From Pleionea sp052032335 (lineage in GTDB: Bacteria; Pseudomonadota; Gammaproteobacteria; Enterobacterales; Kangiellaceae), in NCBI GenBank assembly GCA_052032335.1, contig JBPEWV010000079.1:1-56066 (forward strand): a DNA stretch of 56,066 nt, written 5' to 3'. Under the pieces are notes generated by a model, which saw only the letters and a program-made list of their open reading frames with translations, was not told where the DNA came from and did no database searches. Shown here piece by piece: positions 33,413 through 42,164 of this stretch; position 1 is the first letter of the stretch; every line of letters starts with the position of its first letter. A program made the translations under genes and the position numbers.

Positions 33413-33982
33413 ATGAGTGCCGGGAACGATAAGGAGCTGGTGGCGCGAGTCCAACAAGGTGACAAGCGGGCTTTTGACTTATTAGTTAAAAAATACCAGC
33501 ACAAAGTTTTCAGTTTAATTTCGCGACTGGTTCGTGAACCAGCAGACATTGCCGATGTGGCTCAAGATGCTTTTGTAAAGGCATATCGTGCGTTACCCAA
33601 TTTTCGTGGTGACAGTGCGTTTTATACCTGGCTGTACCGAATTGCGGTCAATACCGCCAAAAATCATCTGGTTGCACAAGGTCGCCGTCCACCTGACTCG
33701 GATGTCGATGCCACAGAAGCCGAGCAGTACAGTGGTGTGGATGCATTAAAAGACGTTGGTTCTCCCGAGCGATTGGCGCTGCGTGATGAGTTAAAAGCCC
33801 GCGTTTATGAGTCGATCGAAGACTTGCCAGAGGATTTACGCTCGGCCATTACCTTGCGAGAAATGGAGGGGATGAGCTACGAAGAAATTGCCGAGGTGCT
33901 AGATTGTCCGGTAGGGACGGTGCGTTCGCGGATATTTCGGGCTCGAGAGGCGATTGATCGGAACATTCGGGAGTTGCTGTAG
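33413..33982 (+). CDS. rpoE: RNA polymerase sigma factor RpoE (AlgU/sigmaE)
   Basis: A 189-residue group 4 sigma factor for envelope stress. Region 2 (about 20-95) has DIADVAQDAFVKAYRALPNFRGDSAFYTWLYRIAVNTAKN. Region 4 (about 130-185) has LPEDLRSAITLREMEGMSYEEIAEVLDCPVGTVRSRIFRAR. AGGAGGAGG lies 6 bases before the ATG. rseA follows, but only after about 350 bases. Size and sequence match E. coli RpoE (191). Confidence 0.97.
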   Translation: MSAGNDKELVARVQQGDKRAFDLLVKKYQHKVFSLISRLVREPADIADVAQDAFVKAYRALPNFRGDSAFYTWLYRIAVNTAKNHLVAQGRRPPDSDVDATEAEQYSGVDALKDVGSPERLALRDELKARVYESIEDLPEDLRSAITLREMEGMSYEEIAEVLDCPVGTVRSRIFRAREAIDRNIRELL

Positions 33983-34330
33983 TCGAAGTTTAGGTGAAAG
34001 CCTTCGATAGCATTTGTTTGCCAAAAACATAAGTTAAACTTTTTGCGGCAAGTTGTAATTTTGATGGCGTGAGTGGATTTGGCACAGCTCGAAAATTTGA
34101 ACGATTATTGAACTTTCAAGTATTCTGGGCGTCTTTACTCTACGAAGATTGTCAGATCTGGCTGATTGAAGTGGCTGTTCGAGTGATTGACTTGAATGTA
34201 GGCTGCCGAATAAAAAGCAGAGAGTTGTCTCTCAAAGCCAGTTGCCAGAGAGTGATTGGCTTAAATAATTAGAAACATCGCGATGGTAGCAGGTTGATTG
34301 CCAGGCGAGATACTGGGGTTGGTTGAAACT
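33983..34330. other. 348-base rpoE-rseA intergenic region with small repeats
   Basis: No convincing gene. It contains TCGAAG/CTTCGA (33983-33988 and 34002-34007), a hairpin GAGAG-ttgt-CTCTC (34220-34233), and a 17-base direct repeat with two mismatches (34181-34197 and 34250-34266, gagtgattgRcttRaat). A weak GTG-started frame at 34069-34272 has no ribosome site. Confidence 0.5.
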
Positions 34331-34987
34331 ATGAAGCATGATGATGTGAATAAAACTCTTTCGGCGTGGATGGACGATGAGACGTTGTCGGATCAGGTTA
34401 ATGACGCTCTTTACCAAAAGCTAGTGGATTCTAAAGAAGGTGGGCGGTCTTTCGAATCTTTTCACGCTATCCGGGCTGTTTTGAGTAATGAGTCATCAAC
34501 ACATTGGCAGGCTGGGTTCAGTGAACGTGTCGCTGCAGCAATCGCCGATGAGCCAACTGTTTTAGCACCCAGAACGACCTCGAAGACGAAAAAAATGTTC
34601 ACTGGTTGGGCCGTTGCTGCGTCAGTAGCTTTGAGCGTCGTTATCGGGGTGCAGTGGTATCCGGGTGAGCAAGCTGGTAATCATGTCGGACCGATGGTCA
34701 CTGAAAGCAATGAACTTGAGCCGAGCGATAATATGTTGGCCGAGTATCACGTAACTGGCGAAGAAAAGGCTCAGCTTGAACGCATTAATACCATTTTCAA
34801 TAAGTTTGCGCAGTCACCCCAGACTGCAAGTGGGGCATTGCCCTATGTGCGTTTAGTCAGTGGTGAGCAAGTTAAGACGTTCCGAATGACGCCGCGTCAA
34901 TTTCAGCAAGTCATGGTTGAGCTGGAAAAACGCAACCGAGAGGCTGAGCGAAAAGCAAAATTGGAGCTTAATCAGCCGGAGCCATAA
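34331..34987 (+). CDS. rseA: anti-sigmaE factor RseA (MucA-like)
   Basis: A 218-residue single-pass inner-membrane protein. The N-terminal cytosolic domain that holds RpoE spans about 1-80 (LSAWMDDETLSDQVNDAL, HWQAGFSERVAAAI). A membrane helix lies at about 88-108. The periplasmic part has the MucA-type LPYVRLVSG near residue 170 and a charged C-terminus. Regulated proteolysis by DegS/RseP-type proteases frees RpoE. The ATG at 34331 is chosen; the frame upstream lacks support. The adjacent gene order (rpoE, rseA, rseC, degP-like) confirms identity. The rseB gene normally next is absent. Confidence 0.88.
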   Translation: MKHDDVNKTLSAWMDDETLSDQVNDALYQKLVDSKEGGRSFESFHAIRAVLSNESSTHWQAGFSERVAAAIADEPTVLAPRTTSKTKKMFTGWAVAASVALSVVIGVQWYPGEQAGNHVGPMVTESNELEPSDNMLAEYHVTGEEKAQLERINTIFNKFAQSPQTASGALPYVRLVSGEQVKTFRMTPRQFQQVMVELEKRNREAERKAKLELNQPEP

Positions 34988-35037
34988 ACGGTTTCTCGAA
35001 ATCGCTTTTTCAATAATTGAGTTGTAATTTAACCATC

Positions 35038-35070
35038 AAGCCCCCATTCTTTTGGGGGTTTGTTGTTTTT
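35038..35070 (+). terminator. intrinsic terminator between rseA and rseC
   Basis: CCCCCA (35041-35046) pairs with TGGGGG (35053-35058) around ttcttt, extended by A-T and G-T pairs and followed by TTTGTTGTTTTT. It lies just 13 bases before the rseC start, so rseC may depend on read-through. Confidence 0.75.
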
Positions 35071-35082
35071 AGAAGATTTAGA

Positions 35083-35550
35083 ATGAGCCATTCATTTCAC
35101 AAAGAAATCGCTGAGGTTGTTGATAGCAACGATGAGTTTGCCTGGATTTCTGCGACCAGTCAGTCGAGTTGTGGCGGTTGCAATGCGAATTCTACCTGTG
35201 GCGTCGGGATATTGAGTAAAGTTTTAGGTAAAAAACGCCTGATATTTAAGCTGCCGAATAAGGTTGCTGCAAAGCCTGGTGATCAGGTGGTTGTTCAGGT
35301 GCCAAGTTCAGGGATGTTTGTGGCAGCGCTACTGCTTTACATTTTGCCATTAGCCTTCATGTTCGTGGCCGCAGCAGGTGCCCAGCAACTGGGCTTTTCC
35401 GAAGGGATTGGTGTCTTGCTTGGGGTCTCGGGCCTGCTGTTGGGACTTTTGCTAGCTCGCTTGTTATCCCACTATCTGAAACGCTCTACGTTAAATCAGA
35501 TAGAAATCATTGCGGTTAAAACGCCTAATATGGTGTTACAAATTGAGTGA
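35083..35550 (+). CDS. rseC: SoxR-reducing/RseC-MucC family protein
   Basis: A 155-residue inner-membrane protein. The N-terminal domain carries a cysteine cluster C30, C33 and C39 (SSCGGCNANSTCG). Two membrane helices follow (about 78-98 and 103-125) and then a short cytosolic tail. RseC/MucC proteins modulate sigmaE activity and are linked to the Rsx electron-transfer complex; the mechanism is unresolved. The ATG at 35083 excludes a leader that would run through the upstream terminator. It is in the rpoE cluster, 110 bases before the degP-like gene. Confidence 0.87.
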   Translation: MSHSFHKEIAEVVDSNDEFAWISATSQSSCGGCNANSTCGVGILSKVLGKKRLIFKLPNKVAAKPGDQVVVQVPSSGMFVAALLLYILPLAFMFVAAAGAQQLGFSEGIGVLLGVSGLLLGLLLARLLSHYLKRSTLNQIEIIAVKTPNMVLQIE

Positions 35551-35660
35551 CACTATTTTATTGGGGCAAGGTCTGAATGGTCAGCTTACCAGTATTTATT
35601 TTGGGTGGTTTGAAAATAATAGGTTGTACACAACAACGGTATTTGAAGGAGACGTAAACA

Positions 35661-36956
35661 GTGAAGCTAACTAAAGTCGCTTTTATTTTCGTGCTGGGGC
35701 TAATGTGTGGCCTTGCCAATGCAGCCCTACCTGACTTTACAAAGATTGTTGAAGAAGTGAAAGATTCGGTTGTGGTTATCACAACTGAGGTTGAAAGCCG
35801 CGGGAGAGAAGCCTCCGGACCTTCGGGCTCAGGATTTATTATCGATTCTGATGGTTATGTATTGACCAACCGGCACGTCATTCATGGTGTCAGCTCAATT
35901 TATGTTCAGCTAGTGAACAAAAAGGTCTATAAAGCCGAGTTGTTGGGCGAAGATGCAGATTCGGACATTGCGTTGCTAAAAATCGACGCGCCTGATTTAA
36001 AGAAAGTGCGTATTGGAAACGTCGAGAAGCTCAAGGTCGGCGCCTGGGTGCTGGCTTATGGAGCGCCATTCGGTCTTGAGCACACAGTAACCGCTGGAAT
36101 CGTCAGCGCTAAAGGACGAAGTCTGAGTACCGAGCGATACGTACCATTCATTCAAACCGATGCTGCGGTCAATCGAGGCAATTCGGGCGGTCCTTTATTT
36201 AACGAAAAAGGGGAAGTGGTTGGTATCAACTCACAGATTTTTAGCATGACTGGCGGCAATATGGGCCTAGCTTTTGCTATTCCGATGGATTTGGCCATGG
36301 AAGTGGCAGAGCAGTTAAAAGAAAATGGTGTAGTAAAACGTGGTTTTCTTGGTGTGACCTATCAGGAAGTCAGCTATGACCATGCGAAAGCCTTTGGCAT
36401 CGAAGAGGTTAAAGGCGCCTTGCTAACTTCCGTTTCTGAAGGGTCTCCGGCCGAAGAAGGCGGGCTACAAGTCAGTGATATTGTCCTCGAGGTCGACGGA
36501 AAAGAAGTGATCAGCGCTGCCGATTTACCCTTTTTAGTGGGGCGTATTAAACCGGGAAAAGAAGTCGATATGCTGATTTTACGGGAAGGTCGTGAGAAAA
36601 CGCTTGAGGTTACCATTGGTGAACGTCCGGGGGCGCAGGTTGCCGCACAAAGAGAACCGGGCTCCGATGCGAGTGCATCGCTAGGGTTAACGGTTGTAGA
36701 GCTGGACGATCGCATTATGCAGGCCGCTGATGTGAGTTATGGCGTGTTGGTTCGAGACGTTCGCGCCGGAGCAGCCAGAGATGCGGGGATCAGAGAAGGT
36801 GATATTCTGCAGATGTTGAACCAACAGCGAATCACCAGCATTGAAGATTACCAGGAAGCGCTCGAAAGTTTGCCTGAAGTAGGGTCGATTGCGGTTCTTG
36901 TGAACCGTCGTGGCTACGGTCCTAGATTCCTGGTGCTCAAGCTGGGCGATGAATAA
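35661..36956 (+). CDS. Do-family periplasmic serine protease (DegP/MucD-like)
   Basis: A 431-residue HtrA protease. A signal peptide (FIFVLGLMCGLANA) is followed by a trypsin-like domain with catalytic H72 (TNRHVIHG), D102 (SDIALLK) and S175 (GNSGGP), and two PDZ domains (about 235-320 and 340-425). It degrades misfolded periplasmic proteins. Position after rseC is that of mucD in Pseudomonas, so MucD orthology is likely. The GTG start has AAGGAG about 9 bases upstream. It is shorter than MucD of P. aeruginosa (474), mainly in the N-terminal region. Confidence 0.93.
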   Translation: MKLTKVAFIFVLGLMCGLANAALPDFTKIVEEVKDSVVVITTEVESRGREASGPSGSGFIIDSDGYVLTNRHVIHGVSSIYVQLVNKKVYKAELLGEDADSDIALLKIDAPDLKKVRIGNVEKLKVGAWVLAYGAPFGLEHTVTAGIVSAKGRSLSTERYVPFIQTDAAVNRGNSGGPLFNEKGEVVGINSQIFSMTGGNMGLAFAIPMDLAMEVAEQLKENGVVKRGFLGVTYQEVSYDHAKAFGIEEVKGALLTSVSEGSPAEEGGLQVSDIVLEVDGKEVISAADLPFLVGRIKPGKEVDMLILREGREKTLEVTIGERPGAQVAAQREPGSDASASLGLTVVELDDRIMQAADVSYGVLVRDVRAGAARDAGIREGDILQMLNQQRITSIEDYQEALESLPEVGSIAVLVNRRGYGPRFLVLKLGDE

Positions 36957-37020
36957 AGCAAAAATAATGGGCCGTGTGGCCCGTTCCCCTGCCTTTGTTG
37001 GTTAAAATACGTTAGAATCG

Positions 37021-37065
37021 GCGCCTTTTTGGTAAAATGTCACGCTGGAGTGGCCGAAAAGGCGC
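37021..37065. repeat. 12-pair inverted repeat upstream of lepA
   Basis: gcgcctttttgg (37021-37032) pairs with ccgaaaaggcgc (37054-37065), with one mismatch or wobble, around a 21-base loop that begins with a -10-like TAAAAT (37033-37038). It could be an operator, or a leader hairpin of the lepA mRNA. Confidence 0.55.
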
Positions 37066-37105
37066 ATAATACCAGCATTACAGGGTTTTCAGGCTAGTCA
37101 AATTT

Positions 37106-38908
37106 ATGTCATACACACAGTACATTCGAAATTTTTCGATCATCGCTCACATTGATCACGGTAAGTCGACGCTTTCAGACCGCCTGATTCATTTTTGTGG
37201 CGGTTTAACCGATCGTGAGATGGAAGAGCAAGTGCTCGACTCAATGGATTTGGAGCGTGAACGTGGGATTACGATTAAAGCCCAGAGCGTCACGCTTGAC
37301 TACAAAGCCAAAGACGGAAATACCTACCAGCTGAACTTTATTGATACACCCGGGCACGTCGACTTTTCATACGAAGTTTCTCGCTCACTTGCTGCGTGCG
37401 AAGGTGCGCTATTGGTGGTCGATGCCGGTCAAGGCGTTGAAGCGCAGACCGTGGCGAATTGTTACACTGCCATCGAGCAAGATCTCGAAGTAATACCGAT
37501 CCTCAATAAAATTGATTTACCGGCCGCCGATCCAGACAGAGTTGCTCAGGAAATCGAAGATATTGTCGGTTTGGACGCAACCGATGCGGTCAAGTGCTCG
37601 GCAAAAACAGGTGTAGGCATTCAAGATGTGCTCGAAACCATTGTTAAGTATGTTCCTGCTGCAAAAGGCGACGACAAGGCACCGCTTAAAGCCTTGATTG
37701 TTGATTCATGGTTCGATAACTATTTGGGTGTTGTCTCATTGGTTCGAGTCATGGAAGGCACCCTTGAAGCCGGCGAGAAAATGTTGGTCATGTCAACGGG
37801 TAAAACGCACCTGGTGGATCAGGTCGGTATTTTTACACCAAAACGAAAAGAGACTGGAAAACTGCGCGCAGGTGAAGTTGGCTATGTGATTGCAGGCATA
37901 AAGGATATTCTTGGTGCACCTGTCGGTGATACCTTAACCAATGCAAAAAATCCTTCAACCGAGCGTTTACCCGGATTTAAAAAGGTAAAGCCACAGGTTT
38001 ATGCTGGTCTGTTCCCGGTATCGTCTGATGATTATGAAAACTTTCGTGACGCATTGAGCAAATTGAGTTTGAATGATGCGTCATTATTTTTCGAACCAGA
38101 AAACTCGACCGCGCTTGGGTTCGGATTTCGTTGTGGCTTTTTGGGAATGCTGCATATGGAAATCATCCAGGAGCGACTGGAACGCGAGTACAATCTTGAT
38201 CTCATTACAACTGCACCAACGGTAGTGTTTGAAATTGTCAAAAACGATGGTGAAGTGGTTTACGTTGATAACCCATCTAAATTACCCGAGCCGGGCGAAA
38301 TTTCTGAGATGCGAGAGCCGATCGTTGAAGCGAGTATTCTGGTCCCGCAAGATTACTTGGGCAATGTAATTACTCTGTGTGTCGAGAAGCGCGGTGTTCA
38401 GAAAAATATGCAGTACGCAGGCAATCAGGTGGCCCTGACTTATGAATTGCCGATGAATGAAGTGGTTCTCGACTTCTTTGATCGGATCAAATCGGTGAGT
38501 CGTGGATACGCTTCGCTGGATTATAATTTTGTTCGTTTTCAACCCGCTTCTCTGGCACGACTCGATATTATGATTAACGGTGACAAAGTTGATGCGCTGG
38601 CAATGATCGTTCATAAAGAACAAGCATTTTATCGAGGCCGCGAACTGGTCGAGAAAATGAAAGAGCTGATACCACGACAAATGTTTGAAGTGGCCATACA
38701 GGCGGCCATTGGTAATCAAATTGTTGCTCGCTCAACGGTTAAAGCGCTGCGCAAAAACGTAACTGCAAAATGTTACGGTGGTGATGTCAGTCGTAAGAAA
38801 AAATTACTGCAAAAACAAAAAGAAGGTAAAAAGCGAATGAAGCAAGTGGGTCGCGTTGAAATCCCGCAAGACGCTTTTTTAGCCGTACTACAAGTTGGAA
38901 AAGATTAA
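37106..38908 (+). CDS. lepA: elongation factor 4 (LepA)
   Basis: A 600-residue ribosome-associated GTPase. The G domain has AHIDHGKST at 14-22, RERGITIKAQ, DTPGHVDFSYEVSRSLAACEG and NKIDLP. The LepA-specific C-terminal domain contains AKCYGGDVSRKKKLLQKQKEGKKRMKQ and ends FLAVLQVGKD. LepA influences ribosome assembly and elongation under ionic stress. It is the first gene of the lepA-lepB-DUF4845-rnc-era-recO cluster. Confidence 0.98.
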   Translation: MSYTQYIRNFSIIAHIDHGKSTLSDRLIHFCGGLTDREMEEQVLDSMDLERERGITIKAQSVTLDYKAKDGNTYQLNFIDTPGHVDFSYEVSRSLAACEGALLVVDAGQGVEAQTVANCYTAIEQDLEVIPILNKIDLPAADPDRVAQEIEDIVGLDATDAVKCSAKTGVGIQDVLETIVKYVPAAKGDDKAPLKALIVDSWFDNYLGVVSLVRVMEGTLEAGEKMLVMSTGKTHLVDQVGIFTPKRKETGKLRAGEVGYVIAGIKDILGAPVGDTLTNAKNPSTERLPGFKKVKPQVYAGLFPVSSDDYENFRDALSKLSLNDASLFFEPENSTALGFGFRCGFLGMLHMEIIQERLEREYNLDLITTAPTVVFEIVKNDGEVVYVDNPSKLPEPGEISEMREPIVEASILVPQDYLGNVITLCVEKRGVQKNMQYAGNQVALTYELPMNEVVLDFFDRIKSVSRGYASLDYNFVRFQPASLARLDIMINGDKVDALAMIVHKEQAFYRGRELVEKMKELIPRQMFEVAIQAAIGNQIVARSTVKALRKNVTAKCYGGDVSRKKKLLQKQKEGKKRMKQVGRVEIPQDAFLAVLQVGKD

Positions 38909-38932
38909 TCATTTTTGGGACCGTTAGCACCT

Positions 38933-40180
38933 ATGGACTTTAAAACAATACTAATAATTGCGTTTGTCGTATCTTCGGTTGTCAGTGGCTTAGATAAGTG
39001 GGTTTGGTCAAAACAACGTAAAGATGCGTTGGAAAAAGCGAAAAGTAAAAAACGTAATTTAAGTTTTGATGACGCTGAGAAAATTCTAGCGAAGCCTGAG
39101 TATGTCAATTACGCCGACTCAATTTTTGTCCTGAGTTGCGTGGTCGCAGTGGTGTGGTTAATGTTGCCAAACTTTGAATTGATTCTTGTGGTTGCTTTGG
39201 GTATCAGCTTCGTAATTACACTGGTTGAAAAACTCTACCTCGAAAAAAAGAGCCAATTAAAAGTTGAGGCTCTGTACCAACAAAAGACACATCCGGATGA
39301 AAAAGAGATTGAAGCGGTTAAGAAGCTACCTTGGTGGATCGATTACGGCTGGTCATTCTTTCCGCTGTTGTTGGTGATAGTGATGCTTCGCTCATTTTTT
39401 TATGAGCCATTTAAAATACCGTCGGGTTCAATGCAGCCGACCTTATGGATCCACGACTTTATTTTGGTTAACAAATTTGAATACGGACTGCGTTTACCGG
39501 TAACCAAAACCAAAATTACCGATGGTTCGAAACCAAAAAGAGGCGATGTCGTTGTATTTCGAGCGCCGCATGAGCCAGAGAAGGATTACATTAAGCGGCT
39601 GATTGCACTGCCCGGCGATACGGTTTATTACACGCCGGAGCAACGAGTTCTGATTAAGCCCGACTGTTCTTCGGAAACTTTGGCAAATGAGGTCAAACAA
39701 GCCGGACTGATTTGTGGTGAAAAGAACTTAATTGAGCACTCTTTAGTCGAGGCTCAAGGCTTTGATAAACAGGATATTTATCAAGAAAATCTCGCTGGCG
39801 TAACACATAATATTCTAATCGATGCAGGCGTTAAATCCGCGCGTGAAGATATGTATGTAAGAAATTGGGAAAGTGAATTTCTTCGTATCAAGCGAACCTA
39901 TCCAGATGTGACCAAGCGGATTTTTCACGCGCAAACCAATACTTACTTTGAAGACTGGAAAAATGGAGTGGTTGTTCCTGAAAATAATTACTTCGTAATG
40001 GGGGACAACCGTAATGGCAGCAGCGACAGTCGCTTCTGGGGGTTCGTCCCTGAAGCGCGGATGGTTGGCAAAGCCGAGGCAGTCTGGATGCATCTGGAAT
40101 TTGGGTTCGAAGACAAAGGCGGAATACTGAGCTATATTCCTACTGGTGTTAATTTTGACCGTGTGGGTGGGATTGAATAA
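38933..40180 (+). CDS. lepB: signal peptidase I (LepB), N-terminally extended
   Basis: A 415-residue inner-membrane signal peptidase. The catalytic serine is S166 (PSGSMQPTL) and the general-base lysine K221 (DYIKRLIALPGD); GDNRNGSSDSR forms box E. About 165 residues precede the serine, against 90 in E. coli. They include hydrophobic helices near 4-20, 62-79, 80-98 and 140-156 and a basic, charged segment (KQRKDALEKAKSKK) between the first two. The E. coli-type periplasmic insertion is also present (about 240-340). It removes signal peptides of exported proteins. The ATG at 38933 is preferred over the TTG at 38915. It follows lepA by 24 bases. Confidence 0.95.
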   Translation: MDFKTILIIAFVVSSVVSGLDKWVWSKQRKDALEKAKSKKRNLSFDDAEKILAKPEYVNYADSIFVLSCVVAVVWLMLPNFELILVVALGISFVITLVEKLYLEKKSQLKVEALYQQKTHPDEKEIEAVKKLPWWIDYGWSFFPLLLVIVMLRSFFYEPFKIPSGSMQPTLWIHDFILVNKFEYGLRLPVTKTKITDGSKPKRGDVVVFRAPHEPEKDYIKRLIALPGDTVYYTPEQRVLIKPDCSSETLANEVKQAGLICGEKNLIEHSLVEAQGFDKQDIYQENLAGVTHNILIDAGVKSAREDMYVRNWESEFLRIKRTYPDVTKRIFHAQTNTYFEDWKNGVVVPENNYFVMGDNRNGSSDSRFWGFVPEARMVGKAEAVWMHLEFGFEDKGGILSYIPTGVNFDRVGGIE

Positions 40181-40207
40181 ATGATGAAACGTATTCGAGG
40201 GGGCAGC

Positions 40208-40564
40208 ATGTTGAACAATCAGAAAGGCGCAACCATGTGGCAGGTTTTGTTTGTCGGTGGCATGGTTGGAATTTTTGTTTATGTGGGTATTGTTTTAACG
40301 CCTGTTTATATCGAGTTGATGGGCGTTCGAAAAGCGCTAACCACGTTACAGACATCCGGAATCGTAGGCACAAAATCAGAAATAAAAAAGCGCCTTGATG
40401 CCAACTTCTTAATTGATCAGGTGAAAACAGTTAAAGCGAAAGATGCTGAGATTAAACAGTTAAGAAATGGGAAGAAAGAAGTCTCCATTTTATTTAGCTC
40501 AAAAGTACAGGTGTTCGGCAGTTTGCATTTATTAGTTGAATCTCGCGAAACTGTAGAACTTTAG
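40208..40564 (+). CDS. DUF4845 membrane protein between lepB and rnc
   Basis: A 118-residue protein with one N-terminal membrane helix (about 9-33; MWQVLFVGGMVGIFVYVGIVLTPVYIE) and a small soluble domain (GIVGTKSEIKKRLDANFLIDQVKTV). This is the DUF4845 protein regularly found between lepB and rnc in gammaproteobacteria; its role is unknown. I chose the ATG at 40208 because AGGGGG is 4 bases upstream and the family starts this way. ATGs at 40181 and 40184 would add up to nine residues. Confidence 0.83.
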   Translation: MLNNQKGATMWQVLFVGGMVGIFVYVGIVLTPVYIELMGVRKALTTLQTSGIVGTKSEIKKRLDANFLIDQVKTVKAKDAEIKQLRNGKKEVSILFSSKVQVFGSLHLLVESRETVEL

Positions 40565-40574
40565 AGTGTCCTCG

Positions 40575-41258
40575 ATGCGCCAATACCAAGCTCTGTCTCA
40601 ACTGCAAACCGAAATCGACTATCAATTCCAAGATCTCAAACTTCTTGAACAAGCACTAACCCACAGAAGTGCGAAAGGCGAGCACAACGAACGACTGGAG
40701 TTTTTGGGTGACAGCATTTTGGGTTTTGTCACCGCTGCTCGACTGTATGAACTCTTTCCTGATGCCTCTGAGGGGCAAATGACCCGTTTACGCGCTAAAT
40801 TAGTTAAAGAAAAAACATTGGCGGAAATCGCCTCTGAATTATCTTTGGGTGAATTATTGCGTTTAGGAGGTGGAGAACTGAAAAGTGGTGGCTTTCGAAG
40901 AGCGTCAATTTTATCGGATGCGTTCGAAGCGTTGCTTGGTGCAATTTATTTGGACTGCAATATTGATGCGGTGGAACAGGTGATTCATAAGCTGTACGAG
41001 CAACGCTTTAAATCCTTGTCGCTTTCTATGGCAGAAAAAGATCCGAAAACACAATTGCAAGAATGGCTGCAAAGCCGCAATAACAATCTGCCAGATTATC
41101 AAATTACTCGCTCTGACGGTAAAGATCACAATCGAATTTATTGGGTAACCTGTGCTGTCGATAGCTTGGAAAAGTCAACCGAAGGACAAGGTTCCAGTCG
41201 CCGTAAAGCCGAGCAGGCAGCTGCTCAAAAAATGTTGGAGCTATTGTCCCGTGGTTAA
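40575..41258 (+). CDS. rnc: ribonuclease III
   Basis: A 227-residue double-strand-specific RNase that processes rRNA precursors and mRNAs. The signature ERLEFLGDS is at 39-47 with the other catalytic acid in DAFEALLGAIYLD, and a C-terminal double-stranded-RNA-binding domain (DPKTQLQEWLQ through SRRKAEQAAAQKML). A GTG at 40566 is an alternative start. The 3' end overlaps era by 8 bases. Confidence 0.97.
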   Translation: MRQYQALSQLQTEIDYQFQDLKLLEQALTHRSAKGEHNERLEFLGDSILGFVTAARLYELFPDASEGQMTRLRAKLVKEKTLAEIASELSLGELLRLGGGELKSGGFRRASILSDAFEALLGAIYLDCNIDAVEQVIHKLYEQRFKSLSLSMAEKDPKTQLQEWLQSRNNNLPDYQITRSDGKDHNRIYWVTCAVDSLEKSTEGQGSSRRKAEQAAAQKMLELLSRG

Positions 41259-42156
41259 GCAATCTATTACTCGATGTGGTTATGTCTCGATTATTGGTCG
41301 TCCCAATGTAGGTAAGTCGACACTATTAAATCAATTGCTGGGACAAAAAATCAGCATTACCTCAAGAAAGCCACAAACCACCCGACACCGCATTCTGGGT
41401 ATCGATACTGAAAATAACACCCAGGTGATATTCGTTGATACTCCGGGACTTCATGTTAAAGAAGCGAGAGCTATTAATCGGTTGATGAACAAAGCCGCCC
41501 ATTCCACCATTCGCGAAGTGGATATCAATGTTTTGGTTGTTGACGGCACTTTGTGGAATGAAGACGATGAGCTGGCATTGAAGTATGCTATTAACTCCAA
41601 GTTACCTACAATTTTATTCGTTAACAAGATTGATAACGTCAAGGATAAAGCAAAACTGTTGCCTCATTTGCAAGAACTTTCCAGCCGACACAATTTTGTT
41701 GAAGTGATACCTGGCTCCGCTGAAAAAGGCGATAACGTTGACGTTTTACGAAAGAAGCTTTTCGCAGCAATGCCGCCTGGTGACTATTATTTTCCGGAAG
41801 ACTCTGTGACTGACCGCAGTTCCCGGTTTCTTGCAGCCGAAATATTACGCGAAAAAATTATGCGTCACTCCGGCAATGAAATCCCTTATTCGGTGACAGT
41901 AGAGATTGAAAAGTTCGACTTTGATGAAAAGGGAACCGCACACATCAACGGTTTGATTTTAGTAGAGCGTAATGGTCAGAAGGCTATCGTCATTGGTCAT
42001 AAAGGTGAACGCCTGAAAGTTATTGGTAGAGACGCCCGTAAAGAAATGGAGCGTCTTTTCGATTGCAAGGTTTATCTCGAAACTTGGGTCAAGGTTAAAG
42101 ATGGCTGGGCGGATGACGAGCGGGCACTCCGTTCACTTGGGTATGATGAAAATTAA
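41251..42156 (+). CDS. era: GTPase Era
   Basis: A 301-residue GTPase that binds the 3' end of 16S rRNA during 30S maturation. G1 is GRPNVGKS at 16-23, G3 DTPG and G4 NKID. The KH domain contains the conserved VIGHKGERLKVIGRDAR. The GTG start at 41251 lies within the end of rnc with GGAG about 10 bases upstream; the longer frame upstream is an rnc shadow. E. coli Era is also 301 residues. Confidence 0.96.
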   Translation: MVKQSITRCGYVSIIGRPNVGKSTLLNQLLGQKISITSRKPQTTRHRILGIDTENNTQVIFVDTPGLHVKEARAINRLMNKAAHSTIREVDINVLVVDGTLWNEDDELALKYAINSKLPTILFVNKIDNVKDKAKLLPHLQELSSRHNFVEVIPGSAEKGDNVDVLRKKLFAAMPPGDYYFPEDSVTDRSSRFLAAEILREKIMRHSGNEIPYSVTVEIEKFDFDEKGTAHINGLILVERNGQKAIVIGHKGERLKVIGRDARKEMERLFDCKVYLETWVKVKDGWADDERALRSLGYDEN

Positions 42157-42164
42157 AATGAGTC

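Noticed and set aside
34069..34272. 67-residue frame between rpoE and rseA
   Set aside because: Starts with GTG without a Shine-Dalgarno, no recognisable motif, and the residue mix is that of random AT-balanced DNA.
40914..41129. Minus-strand frame inside rnc
   Set aside because: Entirely within the RNase III coding region and without any family features.
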